Positions 8,923 to 17,621 of a stretch of 64,000 nt of DNA are shown here, piece by piece. The notes under the pieces are model-generated. The model was not told the origin of the DNA. It did no database searches and saw only the letters and a program-made list of their open reading frames with translations. Every line of letters starts with the position of its first letter. Within the stretch, counting starts at the first letter, position 1. Source of the DNA: Polyangia bacterium (GTDB lineage Bacteria > Myxococcota_A > Polyangia > Fen-1088); the NCBI GenBank assembly GCA_036268875.1, contig DATATI010000001.1, positions 156,163 to 220,162 of the forward strand. Reading direction: 5' to 3'. Made by a program: the position numbers and the translations under genes.

Positions 8923-9522
8923 ATGATCACTGCCGCCGTTGACCAGGACCGGACGACGAAAACAAAATTACCTGCCCTGAGCGAGGTGACGGTCAGCATC
9001 CGCTCGGAGACGCGCCTCATCGCCACCGTGCGCCGGACGGCAGGCGGCGTCAGCGTGTCGGGCGACGGCGGCCCGTCGCTGACCTGCGCGAAGATGACCG
9101 GCGGCGCCGCCACCTGTCGCACCGGCGACGGCGCCGTGGTCGCCGAGATGAAGGTTGACGATCCGAGCGCAAGCGATCGCGTGCTGCGGTTGCTGGCGGC
9201 GGGCGGCGCCCTGCGCTGGAAGATTCACGTCCAGCCCGACAAGCTCGTTCTCAGCGACAAAGAGGACGGCGGCGATGCCTGGACCATCACCCGCAAGCCA
9301 GCCTCGCGCGCGCGGGTGATCGACGCCAAAGGGAAATCCGTCGGTGGGTTAAAGCCCGGCCCCAGCCGCTCGACGGTCACCGTCGAGACGGTCGACAACC
9401 ACAAATACTTCACGGTCGAGGGCGCGCCGGGATCGATCATCGGGGCGCTGCTGCTGATCCCGCCGCTGGCGCAGGCCGATCGGCTGTTGTTGATGGCAGC
9501 GCTTTTCGCGCACGGGATTTAG
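8923..9522 (+). CDS. Hypothetical protein, last gene of the acyltransferase block
   Basis: I do not recognise this 199-residue protein. It is rich in beta-prone segments (VTVSIRSETRLIATVRRTAG, WTITRKPASRARVIDAKGKS) and ends with a hydrophobic stretch SIIGALLLIPPLAQADRLLL that could be a membrane helix or anchor (about 171-190). No ribosome binding site is visible; a TAGACT hexamer lies 6 bases upstream of the ATG, so it may also be transcribed separately without a leader. Location and function are open. Confidence 0.6.
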   Translation: MITAAVDQDRTTKTKLPALSEVTVSIRSETRLIATVRRTAGGVSVSGDGGPSLTCAKMTGGAATCRTGDGAVVAEMKVDDPSASDRVLRLLAAGGALRWKIHVQPDKLVLSDKEDGGDAWTITRKPASRARVIDAKGKSVGGLKPGPSRSTVTVETVDNHKYFTVEGAPGSIIGALLLIPPLAQADRLLLMAALFAHGI

Positions 9523-9549
9523 TCCCGTTACGCGCGGTGCGAAGCCGCG

Positions 9550-10578
9550 CTAGTTTTCCTTGCGCGCTTTGCCCCGCGTCGCCACCGCCTGCCCGAAGAC
9601 CGGCCGTTTGCGGGGAGCGCAGTCGGCAGCTTCGAAGTCGTCGGCGTCGAATTTTTGTTTCAGGCTGCCGCTGTCGCCGTCGGCCACCACTTCGACCTCC
9701 AGCGTGTGGCGGCCTTTTCGTTTCGGCGAGCAGTACGACAGCACGTAGTGGCTGGCGCCGGCGGCGTCCAGCTTCTTGCTGATCTCTCCGAAGCCGCGCC
9801 CCAGCTCTTTGGTTTGCGTCGAGACGAAGGAACCGGCGGTGGCCAGCGTCCCCAGCTCTTCGGCGCGCACGCGCTCGCCGACGCCGATCAGGTAGACGTT
9901 GACGCCGGATTTTTCGATCGCCGCCTGCACCTCGTGCGCGGTCACTTTGTGGGCCATGTCGCCGCGGTCGGTGAAGACCACCAGGTTCCCGAACGCGTGC
10001 GGCACCGAGGCGTTCATGCGGCGGTGGCGCAGCAGCTTCAACCCTTCGACGATGGCGCCGTTCAGATTCGACGACCGCGAGCGCGGCCGCAACCCGCGCA
10101 GGGCCTCCAGCGCGCCGTGCACGTCATTGCTCTCGAAGGTCAGCACGGGCAGCAGATCGGCGCCGCCGTCGAACGCGCTGACCGCCACCTCCTGCAGACG
10201 CGAAACCCGATCGGTCAGCCGCGCCACCGCGGTCACCAGCGCCGGCATGTCCTCCGAATCGGCGACCGGGCCCGTCATGTCCACCAGCACCAGCGTTGAC
10301 TGCGACATGGCCACGCGCGGGTCCAGCAAGGCGCGTTTGGCCTTCTTGTCGGGCAAAAGCTTGCCGTCTTCGTAGACGCGAAAACTGTTCGCGCCGAGAT
10401 CGGGGACCGGCTGGCCGCTCTGGTTGTCGACGGTGAAATAGACCGCCACGTTCCCCGACGGCTGCACCACGGCGTCCAATTTTTTCACCTGCAAGCTGCC
10501 GCCACAGCCGATCGCCGCCGCGCAGACAGCCAACAACACTCCGGCAAGAAAGCCCCCCCCGGGGCCGGTGGTGTCCAT
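9550..10578 (-). CDS. VWA-domain lipoprotein
   Basis: The 342-residue product begins with a lipoprotein leader (LLAVCAAAIGC, Cys at 25), so it is probably anchored on a membrane facing the periplasm. Residues 40-75 form an Ig-like segment (FTVDNQSGQPVPDLGANSF), often seen in VWFA-related domains. The VWA fold follows: STLVLVDMTGP at the first strand, NLNGAIVEGLKLL, VVFTDRGDM and VYLIGVG. The MIDAS motif is degenerate: Asp-Met-Thr-Gly-Pro replaces DxSxS, so metal binding is doubtful. Function is not predictable beyond protein-protein contact. It is convergent with the preceding block. Confidence 0.85.
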   Translation of the reverse strand: MDTTGPGGGFLAGVLLAVCAAAIGCGGSLQVKKLDAVVQPSGNVAVYFTVDNQSGQPVPDLGANSFRVYEDGKLLPDKKAKRALLDPRVAMSQSTLVLVDMTGPVADSEDMPALVTAVARLTDRVSRLQEVAVSAFDGGADLLPVLTFESNDVHGALEALRGLRPRSRSSNLNGAIVEGLKLLRHRRMNASVPHAFGNLVVFTDRGDMAHKVTAHEVQAAIEKSGVNVYLIGVGERVRAEELGTLATAGSFVSTQTKELGRGFGEISKKLDAAGASHYVLSYCSPKRKGRHTLEVEVVADGDSGSLKQKFDADDFEAADCAPRKRPVFGQAVATRGKARKEN

Positions 10579-10691
10579 TCATGGCGGCGGATGCTATCGC
10601 AGACGAAAAGACGGTTGCCGGGAATACCTTTTCGGCGGCACCTTTTCTGACGCGCGTCGGCCCCCACATTGGGCTACCGCGGGCTGCCTGA

Positions 10692-12272
10692 TCACTGCCA
10701 GGCGCTGACGTCGAGGTCGGCGAAGATCGGCGTGTCGCGCTCGCGCGCGCTGACCTCGGGTTCGTGCAGGGTGTTCGCGATCAGCGCGGCGTGCAGGGCC
10801 TGGAAGTTTTCGAAGTGGCGTTTGAACCGGCGCACGGCGTACGGCGCGGTGGTGCCGGTGGTGACGATGAACGCCCAGTCGCTGCTCTGCATGAGCAAAA
10901 GCTCGCGCCCCGCCTGTTGCAACGCCCGCTGCTGCAGACCGCCCGCCCGTGAGAACCGATGACAAAGAACCGTCATCTGGCGCTCGGCCCAGTGTTGATA
11001 GCGGTACATCCAGGCCACCTGACCGTTCAGCCAAACTTCGGCGGTGCCGTTCGCGCCCCAGGTCGAAGGGTTCGGACGCTGGCCCTGCAGGTGGCGGCCG
11101 TGGCGGGCCAGATATTCCGGTGGCGTGATCGCTTCCAGCTCCGGCTCGCGGGCCAGGCCCCGCAGCACCTCTTCGATAAAGAGCGGCCCTTCGTACCACC
11201 AGTGACCGAAAAGCTCGGCGTCGTACATCGCCACCACCAAAGGCGGGCGATCCATTTCCACCGCCAGATGGCGAAGCTGGTGCGTGCGGTTGAAGACAAA
11301 GTTGCGGGCGTGCTGGCGCGCGCGTTCCGCCGCCGCATCGGGGTCGTACAGATCTTTTTCGTGCAGCGCCACTCGCCCGGTCACGCGGTGGTACTTCATA
11401 CCGACGCCGCGCCTGACGCCGTCAGCGTGCAGGTACGGCCGGATGTATTCGTAGGCCGCGTCCCAGCCGAGGTCGCGATAGAACTCGCGGTACAGCGGAT
11501 CGCCCGGGTAACCGCTGTCGGCGCTCCACACCTGGCGGCCGGTCTCGTGGTCGCGGGCGAACGCCGCCGGACCGGTCGGCGTGCGCACGGGGGCGTGGAT
11601 GCCGTGGCGCGGAGGGGGGCGACCCATCTCGAGGCCGTGCGCGTCGACGAAGAAAAATTCGATCCCTTCGTCAGCCAAGATCCCGTCGACGCCGTGGTCG
11701 AACCCGCACTCGGCCAGCCAGATGCCGCGCGGGCGGCGGCCGAAGGTGCGGGCGTAAGCCGCGGCGCCGGCGCGCACCTGGGCCCGCCGCGCCGGCGGCC
11801 CGCTCATGAGCGGCAAGAACCCGTGTGTGGCATTGCAGGCCAGGATTTCCAGGCGGCCGTCGTTCTGTAGTTCGCGGAAGGCGCCCAGCAGATCGCCGCC
11901 CCACCCGTCGACGAAACGCTCGACGCTGCGAAAGCGATCCTGATAGTGCTGCGCCAGCCGCCCGATGCGCGAATCCGGATGGTTGCCGCGCACCTCACTG
12001 TCAGCGAGATCGACGAGACGCGACAGGTGGCGCCGATAGCGGCCACGCAACAGCAAATCTTCCAGCATCGCCGCCAGCGGCGGCGTGATCGACATGGTGA
12101 TGCTGAAGGGAACGCCTTCGTCACGCAGGCGAAAGAAAGCCTGCAACAGCGGGACGTAGGTTTCCGTGATCGCCTCGAACAACCAGTCTTCTTCCAGGAA
12201 ATCGTCGTGCTCGGGGTGGCGCACGAACGGCAGGTGGGCGTGCAGGACCAGCGCGACGTACCCGCGGCTCAC
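10692..12272 (-). CDS. 1,4-alpha-glucan branching enzyme, GH57 type
   Basis: The protein of 526 residues has the size and architecture of thermophile-type GH57 branching enzymes. The first conserved region is LVLHAHLPFVRHPE at 9-21. The predicted nucleophile is Glu188 in WLAECGF and the acid/base is Asp351 in AMYDAELFGHWWYEG, which fits the known spacing of the family. A C-terminal helical domain follows, with WMYRYQHWAERQM. It would introduce alpha-1,6 branches into the glucan made by GlgA. Its GTG start overlaps the glgA stop as GTGA, so the two are translationally coupled. Confidence 0.93.
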   Translation of the reverse strand: MSRGYVALVLHAHLPFVRHPEHDDFLEEDWLFEAITETYVPLLQAFFRLRDEGVPFSITMSITPPLAAMLEDLLLRGRYRRHLSRLVDLADSEVRGNHPDSRIGRLAQHYQDRFRSVERFVDGWGGDLLGAFRELQNDGRLEILACNATHGFLPLMSGPPARRAQVRAGAAAYARTFGRRPRGIWLAECGFDHGVDGILADEGIEFFFVDAHGLEMGRPPPRHGIHAPVRTPTGPAAFARDHETGRQVWSADSGYPGDPLYREFYRDLGWDAAYEYIRPYLHADGVRRGVGMKYHRVTGRVALHEKDLYDPDAAAERARQHARNFVFNRTHQLRHLAVEMDRPPLVVAMYDAELFGHWWYEGPLFIEEVLRGLAREPELEAITPPEYLARHGRHLQGQRPNPSTWGANGTAEVWLNGQVAWMYRYQHWAERQMTVLCHRFSRAGGLQQRALQQAGRELLLMQSSDWAFIVTTGTTAPYAVRRFKRHFENFQALHAALIANTLHEPEVSARERDTPIFADLDVSAWQ

Positions 12273-14350
12273 GATTCGCTCTCCAGCCCGGGCGGGCGTT
12301 CGGGTGCCCGCGAGGCGCCGACGTGATCGGCGCGCAACCCGCCGCGCCGGTATGGCCAGGGCGGCAGCCCGATGAAGATCTGCAGCGGCTCGGGGAAGAT
12401 CGCCGCCCAGCGATCAGCGACGTGTGGACCGTCGACGGCGCCGTCGGCCAGCAGGCGATCCAACCACACCGGATTTTCTTGTCCCGGCGGCACCGGCGTG
12501 TCGCGCGGGGTGATCGCCAGGTTGGAGAGACGCACGTCGGTTCCGTCGCGCCGGCGCAAGGCCAGTCGGTAGGCGTGCTCGGGCTGCGCCGGCAGCCAGA
12601 AGTCGCCGATGGGCGGAAGATTGTGCGACAGCACGAAGGCGTGGCCGGTGGGCCGTTCCTCCAGAACCAGCGTCAGCGCTTGCGGCTCGTCGGTCTCCCA
12701 GTAGGTGTAAAGACAGCGCGGTCCCTGCACCATCAACTGCAACGCCAGCTGTTTCAGGCGCGCCGGCAGCGGGGCGCCGTAGTCGACGAACTGCGCTTGA
12801 TCGTCCTCGGGCGCGGGCAACCCGCGCAAGCGCGGCGGCTGCGCCAGCACATCCTTGTAAAGCGCGTCGTACCCGTCGGCGCTGGTGGTCCACGACCAAT
12901 CCTGGCGCATACCGGTGGCGCGCAGGGCGTCCCAGCGCCGCCGATCGCCGAACGCCGCCAGCGCGCGCCGGACCGCCCCGATGATGGCGGCCACGCTGGG
13001 CTCGTGGAAGCAAAAACCGGTCACGCCGTCGCTGACGGTGTCGCGCAGCCCGCCAATGGCGTGCACGATCGGCACCGCGCCATAGCGAAGGGCGTAAAGC
13101 TGCACCAACCCGCAGGGCTCGGTCCGCGACGGCACCAGCATCATGTCCACGCCGGCGTAAAGGCGCCGGGCCAACGCCGCGTCGAAGCGCACCACCGCGC
13201 GAACACGACCGGGGTGCTGCGCTTCCAGCGCCTGCAGCGCGCCCGCCAGCCGCCGCTCACCCGAGCCCAGCACGACCAGGTCCACGCCCAGGGCCAGCAG
13301 CGCCGGCGCGGCGGCGATCAAAAGATCGGCGCCCTTCGAATCGACCAGCCGCCCGATGAATCCCAGCAGCGGGCGCGGGCGGCCGGCCACCCCGGAAAAA
13401 CCCAGCTCTTCGCGCACCGCCGTCTGACAGGCGGCGCGCCCGGCGGGATGATCGGCATCGAAAGACGCCGCCAACCTGGAATCGGCCGCCGGATCCCAGG
13501 CCACGGTGTCGATGCCGTTGACGATGCCGATCAGATCGGCGGCCCGATCGCGCAGCGGACCGTCAAGGCCGGTGCCGTGCTCGGGCGTGCGGATCTCTTC
13601 GGCGTAGGTGCGGCTGACGGTGGTGATTCGATCGGCCGACAAGATCGCCGCCTTCACGAAGTTCACCCCACCGAAATGTTCCAGCCACTGCGGGTGCCAA
13701 AATTCGCGCGGCAGCGCCAGCTCGTCCATCACCGCGCGTTCGGTGTGGCCCTGGTACTGCAAGTTGTGGATGGTGAAGATGGTGCGGACGTCGCGCCGCG
13801 CGGCCGGCCATTGCCCGGGCATCTTCACCAGCGCCGGCGTCAGCGCCGCGTGCCAGTCGTGACTATGAATCAGCGCCGGCGCCGGTTCCAGCGTGGCGGC
13901 CAGCTGCCGCGCCGCCAGCTGCCAGACGCCGTAGCGAAACGGATTGTCCGGATAGGCGTCGCCATCGAAGCCGTAGACGCCGCGCCTTTCGAACAGCGGG
14001 CATTCGACCAGATAGGTCGGCACGCCGGCGGGCGGATTCACTGCCTCGCGGATCGTCGCGCCGACGCGGCGGCGGCCGGCGCCCACCGCCAGATCGACGG
14101 TGAGGATGGGCGGCCCGACGGGAAATTTGCGCGCGTCGGCGTAAAGAGGCAGGCAGAGCCGCACGTCCCAGCCTTTGCTTCGCAGCACCGCGGGCAACGA
14201 ACCGACCACGTCGCCCAGGCCCCCGGTGTGCGCCCAGGGCATCGCCTCGGCGGCCAACCACAGAATGATCGGCGCCGGTCCGGGCGCTTTTGCCGCCGGT
14301 GGCGTCGGTCCGCGCGTGACGGCGAAGGCGCTCCCGCTGGCGCCGCTCAC
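12269..14350 (-). CDS. glgA: Glycogen synthase (GT5) with C-terminal DUF4912-like domain
   Basis: A protein of 693 residues. Residues 28-510 are a GT5 glycogen/starch synthase: WLAAEAMPWAHTGGLGDVVG, FTIHNLQYQG, VNGIDTVAWDP, LLGFIGRLVDSKGADL, and SRTEPCGLVQLYA followed by GGLRDTV. The remainder (about 515-640) resembles DUF4912, a carbohydrate-binding-like module (CLYTYWETDEP, then GDFWLPAQPEHAYRLAL). The Lys of the usual KTGGL or KVGGL motif is His41 here, an unusual change in the ADP-glucose site. It overlaps both neighbours by 4 bases. It would extend alpha-1,4-glucan from ADP-glucose supplied by GlgC. Confidence 0.92.
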   Translation of the reverse strand: MSGASGSAFAVTRGPTPPAAKAPGPAPIILWLAAEAMPWAHTGGLGDVVGSLPAVLRSKGWDVRLCLPLYADARKFPVGPPILTVDLAVGAGRRRVGATIREAVNPPAGVPTYLVECPLFERRGVYGFDGDAYPDNPFRYGVWQLAARQLAATLEPAPALIHSHDWHAALTPALVKMPGQWPAARRDVRTIFTIHNLQYQGHTERAVMDELALPREFWHPQWLEHFGGVNFVKAAILSADRITTVSRTYAEEIRTPEHGTGLDGPLRDRAADLIGIVNGIDTVAWDPAADSRLAASFDADHPAGRAACQTAVREELGFSGVAGRPRPLLGFIGRLVDSKGADLLIAAAPALLALGVDLVVLGSGERRLAGALQALEAQHPGRVRAVVRFDAALARRLYAGVDMMLVPSRTEPCGLVQLYALRYGAVPIVHAIGGLRDTVSDGVTGFCFHEPSVAAIIGAVRRALAAFGDRRRWDALRATGMRQDWSWTTSADGYDALYKDVLAQPPRLRGLPAPEDDQAQFVDYGAPLPARLKQLALQLMVQGPRCLYTYWETDEPQALTLVLEERPTGHAFVLSHNLPPIGDFWLPAQPEHAYRLALRRRDGTDVRLSNLAITPRDTPVPPGQENPVWLDRLLADGAVDGPHVADRWAAIFPEPLQIFIGLPPWPYRRGGLRADHVGASRAPERPPGLESES

Positions 14351-16587
14351 GAAGCGGCGACCTCGGCGTTCGTCTGGTCGATCGAAAATCCCAATCGATG
14401 CGCCAACCGCAAGAGGCCGTCACCTTGGCCGCCTTCTTCGATCCGCTGCGCCACCAGCTCCTCGACGATGCGGCGCTCGGGCGCGTCGGCGGGCAGCGCG
14501 GCGGCGTCGTACAGATCGTCGGCCAGGGCCAGCGCCTCGGTGTCGAGGTTACCGCCCGGTCGCGACAGCAGATCGATCAGCAGGGCGGCGAACAGCCGAC
14601 GGCGCGGCGGCGCTTGATCGGGTTCGCCGGCGTCCAGCGTGCGCGCCGCTTCGAAGATCTGGCGCAGGCTGCGCAGATCGCGGCCGCCCTCCAGCAACCA
14701 CGGCAGCGCGGCGTGAAGCAACCCCTGGCGTTCGTCCGGTCCCAGATCGGCCAGGGTCAAAACTTGATCGCCGACCCGGCATTCAAAACGGCCGGCCCCG
14801 CGCAGGTGAGCGGCGAACGACGCCTCTTCCAGCGCCCCGGTTCGTTGTGCGATGACCTGCGCCTGCCCGACAAAGGACGGAACGCCCGGGGCGCCAGGCA
14901 GTGGCGCCATTCGCCCGGCGGTGATTGCCACGTCGAACCCGGCTGATGGCGCCGGCGCGGCCGCTGACAGCCTTTCTTGACCAGCCAACAGTTGTCCCAA
15001 CGCCGCGGTGGCGATCGCCTGCGCCGGCGTCGCGCGCTGGCCCAGCACGCGGCGAAACACATCGGCGCCGGTCCCCTCTTCGGGACGGTTGCTCTGGCCT
15101 TGCTCCAGGATCGCCAGCACCTCGGCGGTCAGGGTCCGCGCCGCGGGCGCGCCGCGCACCTGCCCCAGCAGATCGATGGCGTGCGCGCCCAGACGAATGA
15201 CCAGCGACGATTCCAACCCGGCGATGTCGTCGAAGAACCAGGCGCAGCTGGCGTACATCAAGATCGTCGCCCGCTGCAGCTCCAGCAGCAGCCGCGCGCG
15301 ATCGCGAGCGTCGTCGCGTCCGTTCACCAGCGCCGGCGTTCCGAACGTCGCCAGCAAGCGATCGCGTTCGGGCCGGGCCGCATCCACCACCTCGCCGTAG
15401 GCGTCACGCGCGCCCCACGGATCAATCAGCAACTCGGCCGCGGCGTCTTCGTACCCGTCCGCCGCGGCTTCGCGGATGCGATCCAGCGCCGTGCGCAGCG
15501 GCCCCCGCCAGGCCTGGTTCCAGCCTTGCGCGCCGCTACCCATGTTGCAGCCGCAGTCGCGCTGCCAGCGGCCGAGACCATGCTGGCAGCTCCACGCCGT
15601 GCCCTCGCCGTCGGGACCTTCGCTGAGCTGCGCCTCCCAGGTCGGCGGGTGTTTGGCCAGATAAGCAGCGATGTTGGTGAACTCGATCTCCCGTCGCGGG
15701 CCTTCCACGAAACCAGCGAAGGCCAGCGCCAGGTCGGCGAATTTTTTGTGGTGGCCGAACAGCTCACCGTCGGAGGCGCACAGCACCAGCCGCTGGCCGC
15801 TGACCTTTGATCGCGCCGCCGAGGTCCGGACTTCGTCCAGGAACGTCTCGGCTCGACTGAACGCCTCGCCGAAGGCCACCGCGCGCGACAGCGGCCCGTC
15901 GAACACCGCCAGATCGATCGAGCGCCCCGAGCCATCCGGGTGCCGCCAGCGATAGGCGCGCCCCGTGTCCAGGGTCTGGCGATCGACGGCGGTCCATTTC
16001 CCGCCGCCGTCGCCCAGCGGCCGCACCGCTGCGATCTGTTCAGGCGCCAAGATGGTGAAGCGCAGGCCGAGATCGATCAACGTCTCCAGCGTGGCCGGCG
16101 AGACCGCCGTCTCGGGCAACCACAACCCCTCCGCCTCGCGCCCGAAGCGGCGGCGAAAATCCGCCAGGCCCCATAAAAGATGGGTCCGGCGATCGGCGGC
16201 GTTCAGCAGCGGAACGATCGGGTGGGCATAGGCCTGGGCCAGCGCGCCGCCGTGGCCCAGGCGGCGGCGCTGTTCGGCGTCGGCGGCCTGCAGACGGCCG
16301 TGCGTGCGCGGATCGATCCGCTCCATCCAGCGCACCAGCGTCGGGCCAAAGTTGTAAGACAGCCGCTCGTAGTTATTGACGATCGAGCGGATGTGCCCGC
16401 TGGCATCGTGGATGCGGGCGAAGGCGTTGGCCCGGTAGCACTCGGCGTTGATGCGGGAGTTCCAGTCGTGCGCGGGGGCGGCCGACGGTTCGCGCTGCAG
16501 GTCGTCCGTCCAGGGATTTTCCCGCGGCGGTTGATAAAAATGGCCGTGAACGACCAGGGCGATGGAAGAAGGCGCAGGCGACGTCAC
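14347..16587 (-). CDS. GH57 glycoside hydrolase with DUF3536 domain
   Basis: About 746 residues from a GTG at 16587, chosen because the GH57 domain begins there (SIALVVHGHFYQPPRENPW) while the in-frame extension upstream is low-complexity Pro/Ser. The N-terminal GH57 domain includes GLWLPETAVSPATLETL, with a likely catalytic Glu, and CASDGELFGHHKKFADL. The long C-terminal part matches DUF3536 in order (WSCQHGLGRWQRDCGCNMG, then a helical region). The reaction is not established for this family; amylolytic or glucan-remodelling activity is expected. First gene of a three-gene unit with glgA and the branching enzyme, coupled through GTGA. Confidence 0.88.
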   Translation of the reverse strand: MTSPAPSSIALVVHGHFYQPPRENPWTDDLQREPSAAPAHDWNSRINAECYRANAFARIHDASGHIRSIVNNYERLSYNFGPTLVRWMERIDPRTHGRLQAADAEQRRRLGHGGALAQAYAHPIVPLLNAADRRTHLLWGLADFRRRFGREAEGLWLPETAVSPATLETLIDLGLRFTILAPEQIAAVRPLGDGGGKWTAVDRQTLDTGRAYRWRHPDGSGRSIDLAVFDGPLSRAVAFGEAFSRAETFLDEVRTSAARSKVSGQRLVLCASDGELFGHHKKFADLALAFAGFVEGPRREIEFTNIAAYLAKHPPTWEAQLSEGPDGEGTAWSCQHGLGRWQRDCGCNMGSGAQGWNQAWRGPLRTALDRIREAAADGYEDAAAELLIDPWGARDAYGEVVDAARPERDRLLATFGTPALVNGRDDARDRARLLLELQRATILMYASCAWFFDDIAGLESSLVIRLGAHAIDLLGQVRGAPAARTLTAEVLAILEQGQSNRPEEGTGADVFRRVLGQRATPAQAIATAALGQLLAGQERLSAAAPAPSAGFDVAITAGRMAPLPGAPGVPSFVGQAQVIAQRTGALEEASFAAHLRGAGRFECRVGDQVLTLADLGPDERQGLLHAALPWLLEGGRDLRSLRQIFEAARTLDAGEPDQAPPRRRLFAALLIDLLSRPGGNLDTEALALADDLYDAAALPADAPERRIVEELVAQRIEEGGQGDGLLRLAHRLGFSIDQTNAEVAAS

Positions 16588-16740
16588 CGTTTTCGTCGAG
16601 CACCGTATCAGAAGACCCGCAAGGCCGTCAGCAGGCGGCGACGACGGAGGGCGAGGATGTGTTACGGTGTTCGCGGGTGGCGAGGACGATGGCGATGGCG
16701 CCGGCGTCGATGCTGGCCGCGCGCGGCCGAGGGAGGGGCG

Positions 16741-17097
16741 ATGATTGGTGAAGAACAAGACGACGAGATGATGTCACCGGCTGCAAAGCGGGTGGGTCCC
16801 GAAGACGTTCCGTCCGTCACCTTAGGGCGGACACGCTTCGAGGTGATCCACTGGGGCCGCGAGCGGGGACTGGGCCAAAGCGGCGGGTACATCGCCGCGT
16901 TCGACGCCGCCACCAACAAGGAGCGGTGGACGCTGAAGGTCTACGACCTCGCCTATGACCCGGACCTGGAAGAAGACGTGCAAGACGTTTTCATCGAAGG
17001 GCTGGCCCCGCGCGGCGAAGACAAGCTGGCGGTGCTCGACGAGAGGGGCCGGCGTTACATCGTCGACCCACGCCAACGCAGCGTCCGCCCGGAATGA
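16741..17097 (+). CDS. Small unknown protein, paralogue of the next gene
   Basis: A protein of 118 residues without signal peptide, preceded by a strong ribosome binding site (GAGGGAGGGG). I do not recognise it. It is about half identical over its length to the following gene: both carry AAKR[VI]GP.DVPSV, a GLGQ.GGY..A.DA.T..E.W motif, KVY..AYDP and EEDVQDVFIE. The GGY..A.DA.T..E.W stretch looks like one PQQ-type beta-propeller blade. This copy appears cytoplasmic, the other is a lipoprotein. Both lie between the GH57/GlgA unit and glgC. The gene ends in an ATGA overlap with its partner. Confidence 0.7.
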   Translation: MIGEEQDDEMMSPAAKRVGPEDVPSVTLGRTRFEVIHWGRERGLGQSGGYIAAFDAATNKERWTLKVYDLAYDPDLEEDVQDVFIEGLAPRGEDKLAVLDERGRRYIVDPRQRSVRPE

Positions 17098-17612
17098 ACG
17101 CGCGGCGACCGACGATGGCCGTCGCGCTCGCCGTGATGGCGGCGGTGGCGGCCTGCGCCGCCCGCCCCGAAACACGCGCCCAGCCGAACCCGGCGCCGGC
17201 GATGGCGTCGAATCCGGCCGTCGCCGTCGCGGCCGCCAAGCCACCCGCGCCCGACGACACGGGAATGCCCGCCGCAAAACGGATCGGCCCGCCCGACGTT
17301 CCGTCGGTGCGCGTGGGCGAACTGGTCGTCGCGGTCCTGCCCTGGGGCAAGGCGCGCGGCCTGGGCCAAAACGGCGGCTACCTGACCGCCAGCGACGCCA
17401 CCACCGGCAAAGAGCAGTGGGTGCAGAAGGTCTACGAGGTGGCCTACGACCCCAAGATGGAAGAGGACGTGCAGGACGTCTTCATCGAATCACTGATCGC
17501 CGGCCCTGCCCCATCAGAGGTCACCGTCAGCGACGAGCGCGGCGGGATCTATCGCGTCGATCTGACCACGCACCTGGTCCGCACCGTCAAGCCGCGGCCG
17601 ACCGAACGCTGA
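17094..17612 (+). CDS. Small lipoprotein, paralogue of the preceding gene
   Basis: A protein of 172 residues. The leader TMAVALAVMAAVAACAARP has a lipobox-like end with Cys at 20, followed by an Ala/Pro linker to about residue 55. The rest is the same domain as the preceding gene (PAAKRIGPPDVPSV, ARGLGQNGGYLTASDATTG, EEDVQDVFIE). The start ATG overlaps the stop of the partner as ATGA, so the pair is translationally coupled and arose by tandem duplication. Function is unknown; the pair would place the same domain on both sides of the inner membrane. It converges on glgC with a gap of 9 bases. Confidence 0.72.
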   Translation: MNARRPTMAVALAVMAAVAACAARPETRAQPNPAPAMASNPAVAVAAAKPPAPDDTGMPAAKRIGPPDVPSVRVGELVVAVLPWGKARGLGQNGGYLTASDATTGKEQWVQKVYEVAYDPKMEEDVQDVFIESLIAGPAPSEVTVSDERGGIYRVDLTTHLVRTVKPRPTER

Positions 17613-17621
17613 CGACGCGCC

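Noticed and set aside
12323..14617. Plus-strand open frame of more than 2 kb opposite glgA
   Set aside because: Arg/Gln/His-rich translation with no recognisable motif; glgA on the minus strand is complete.
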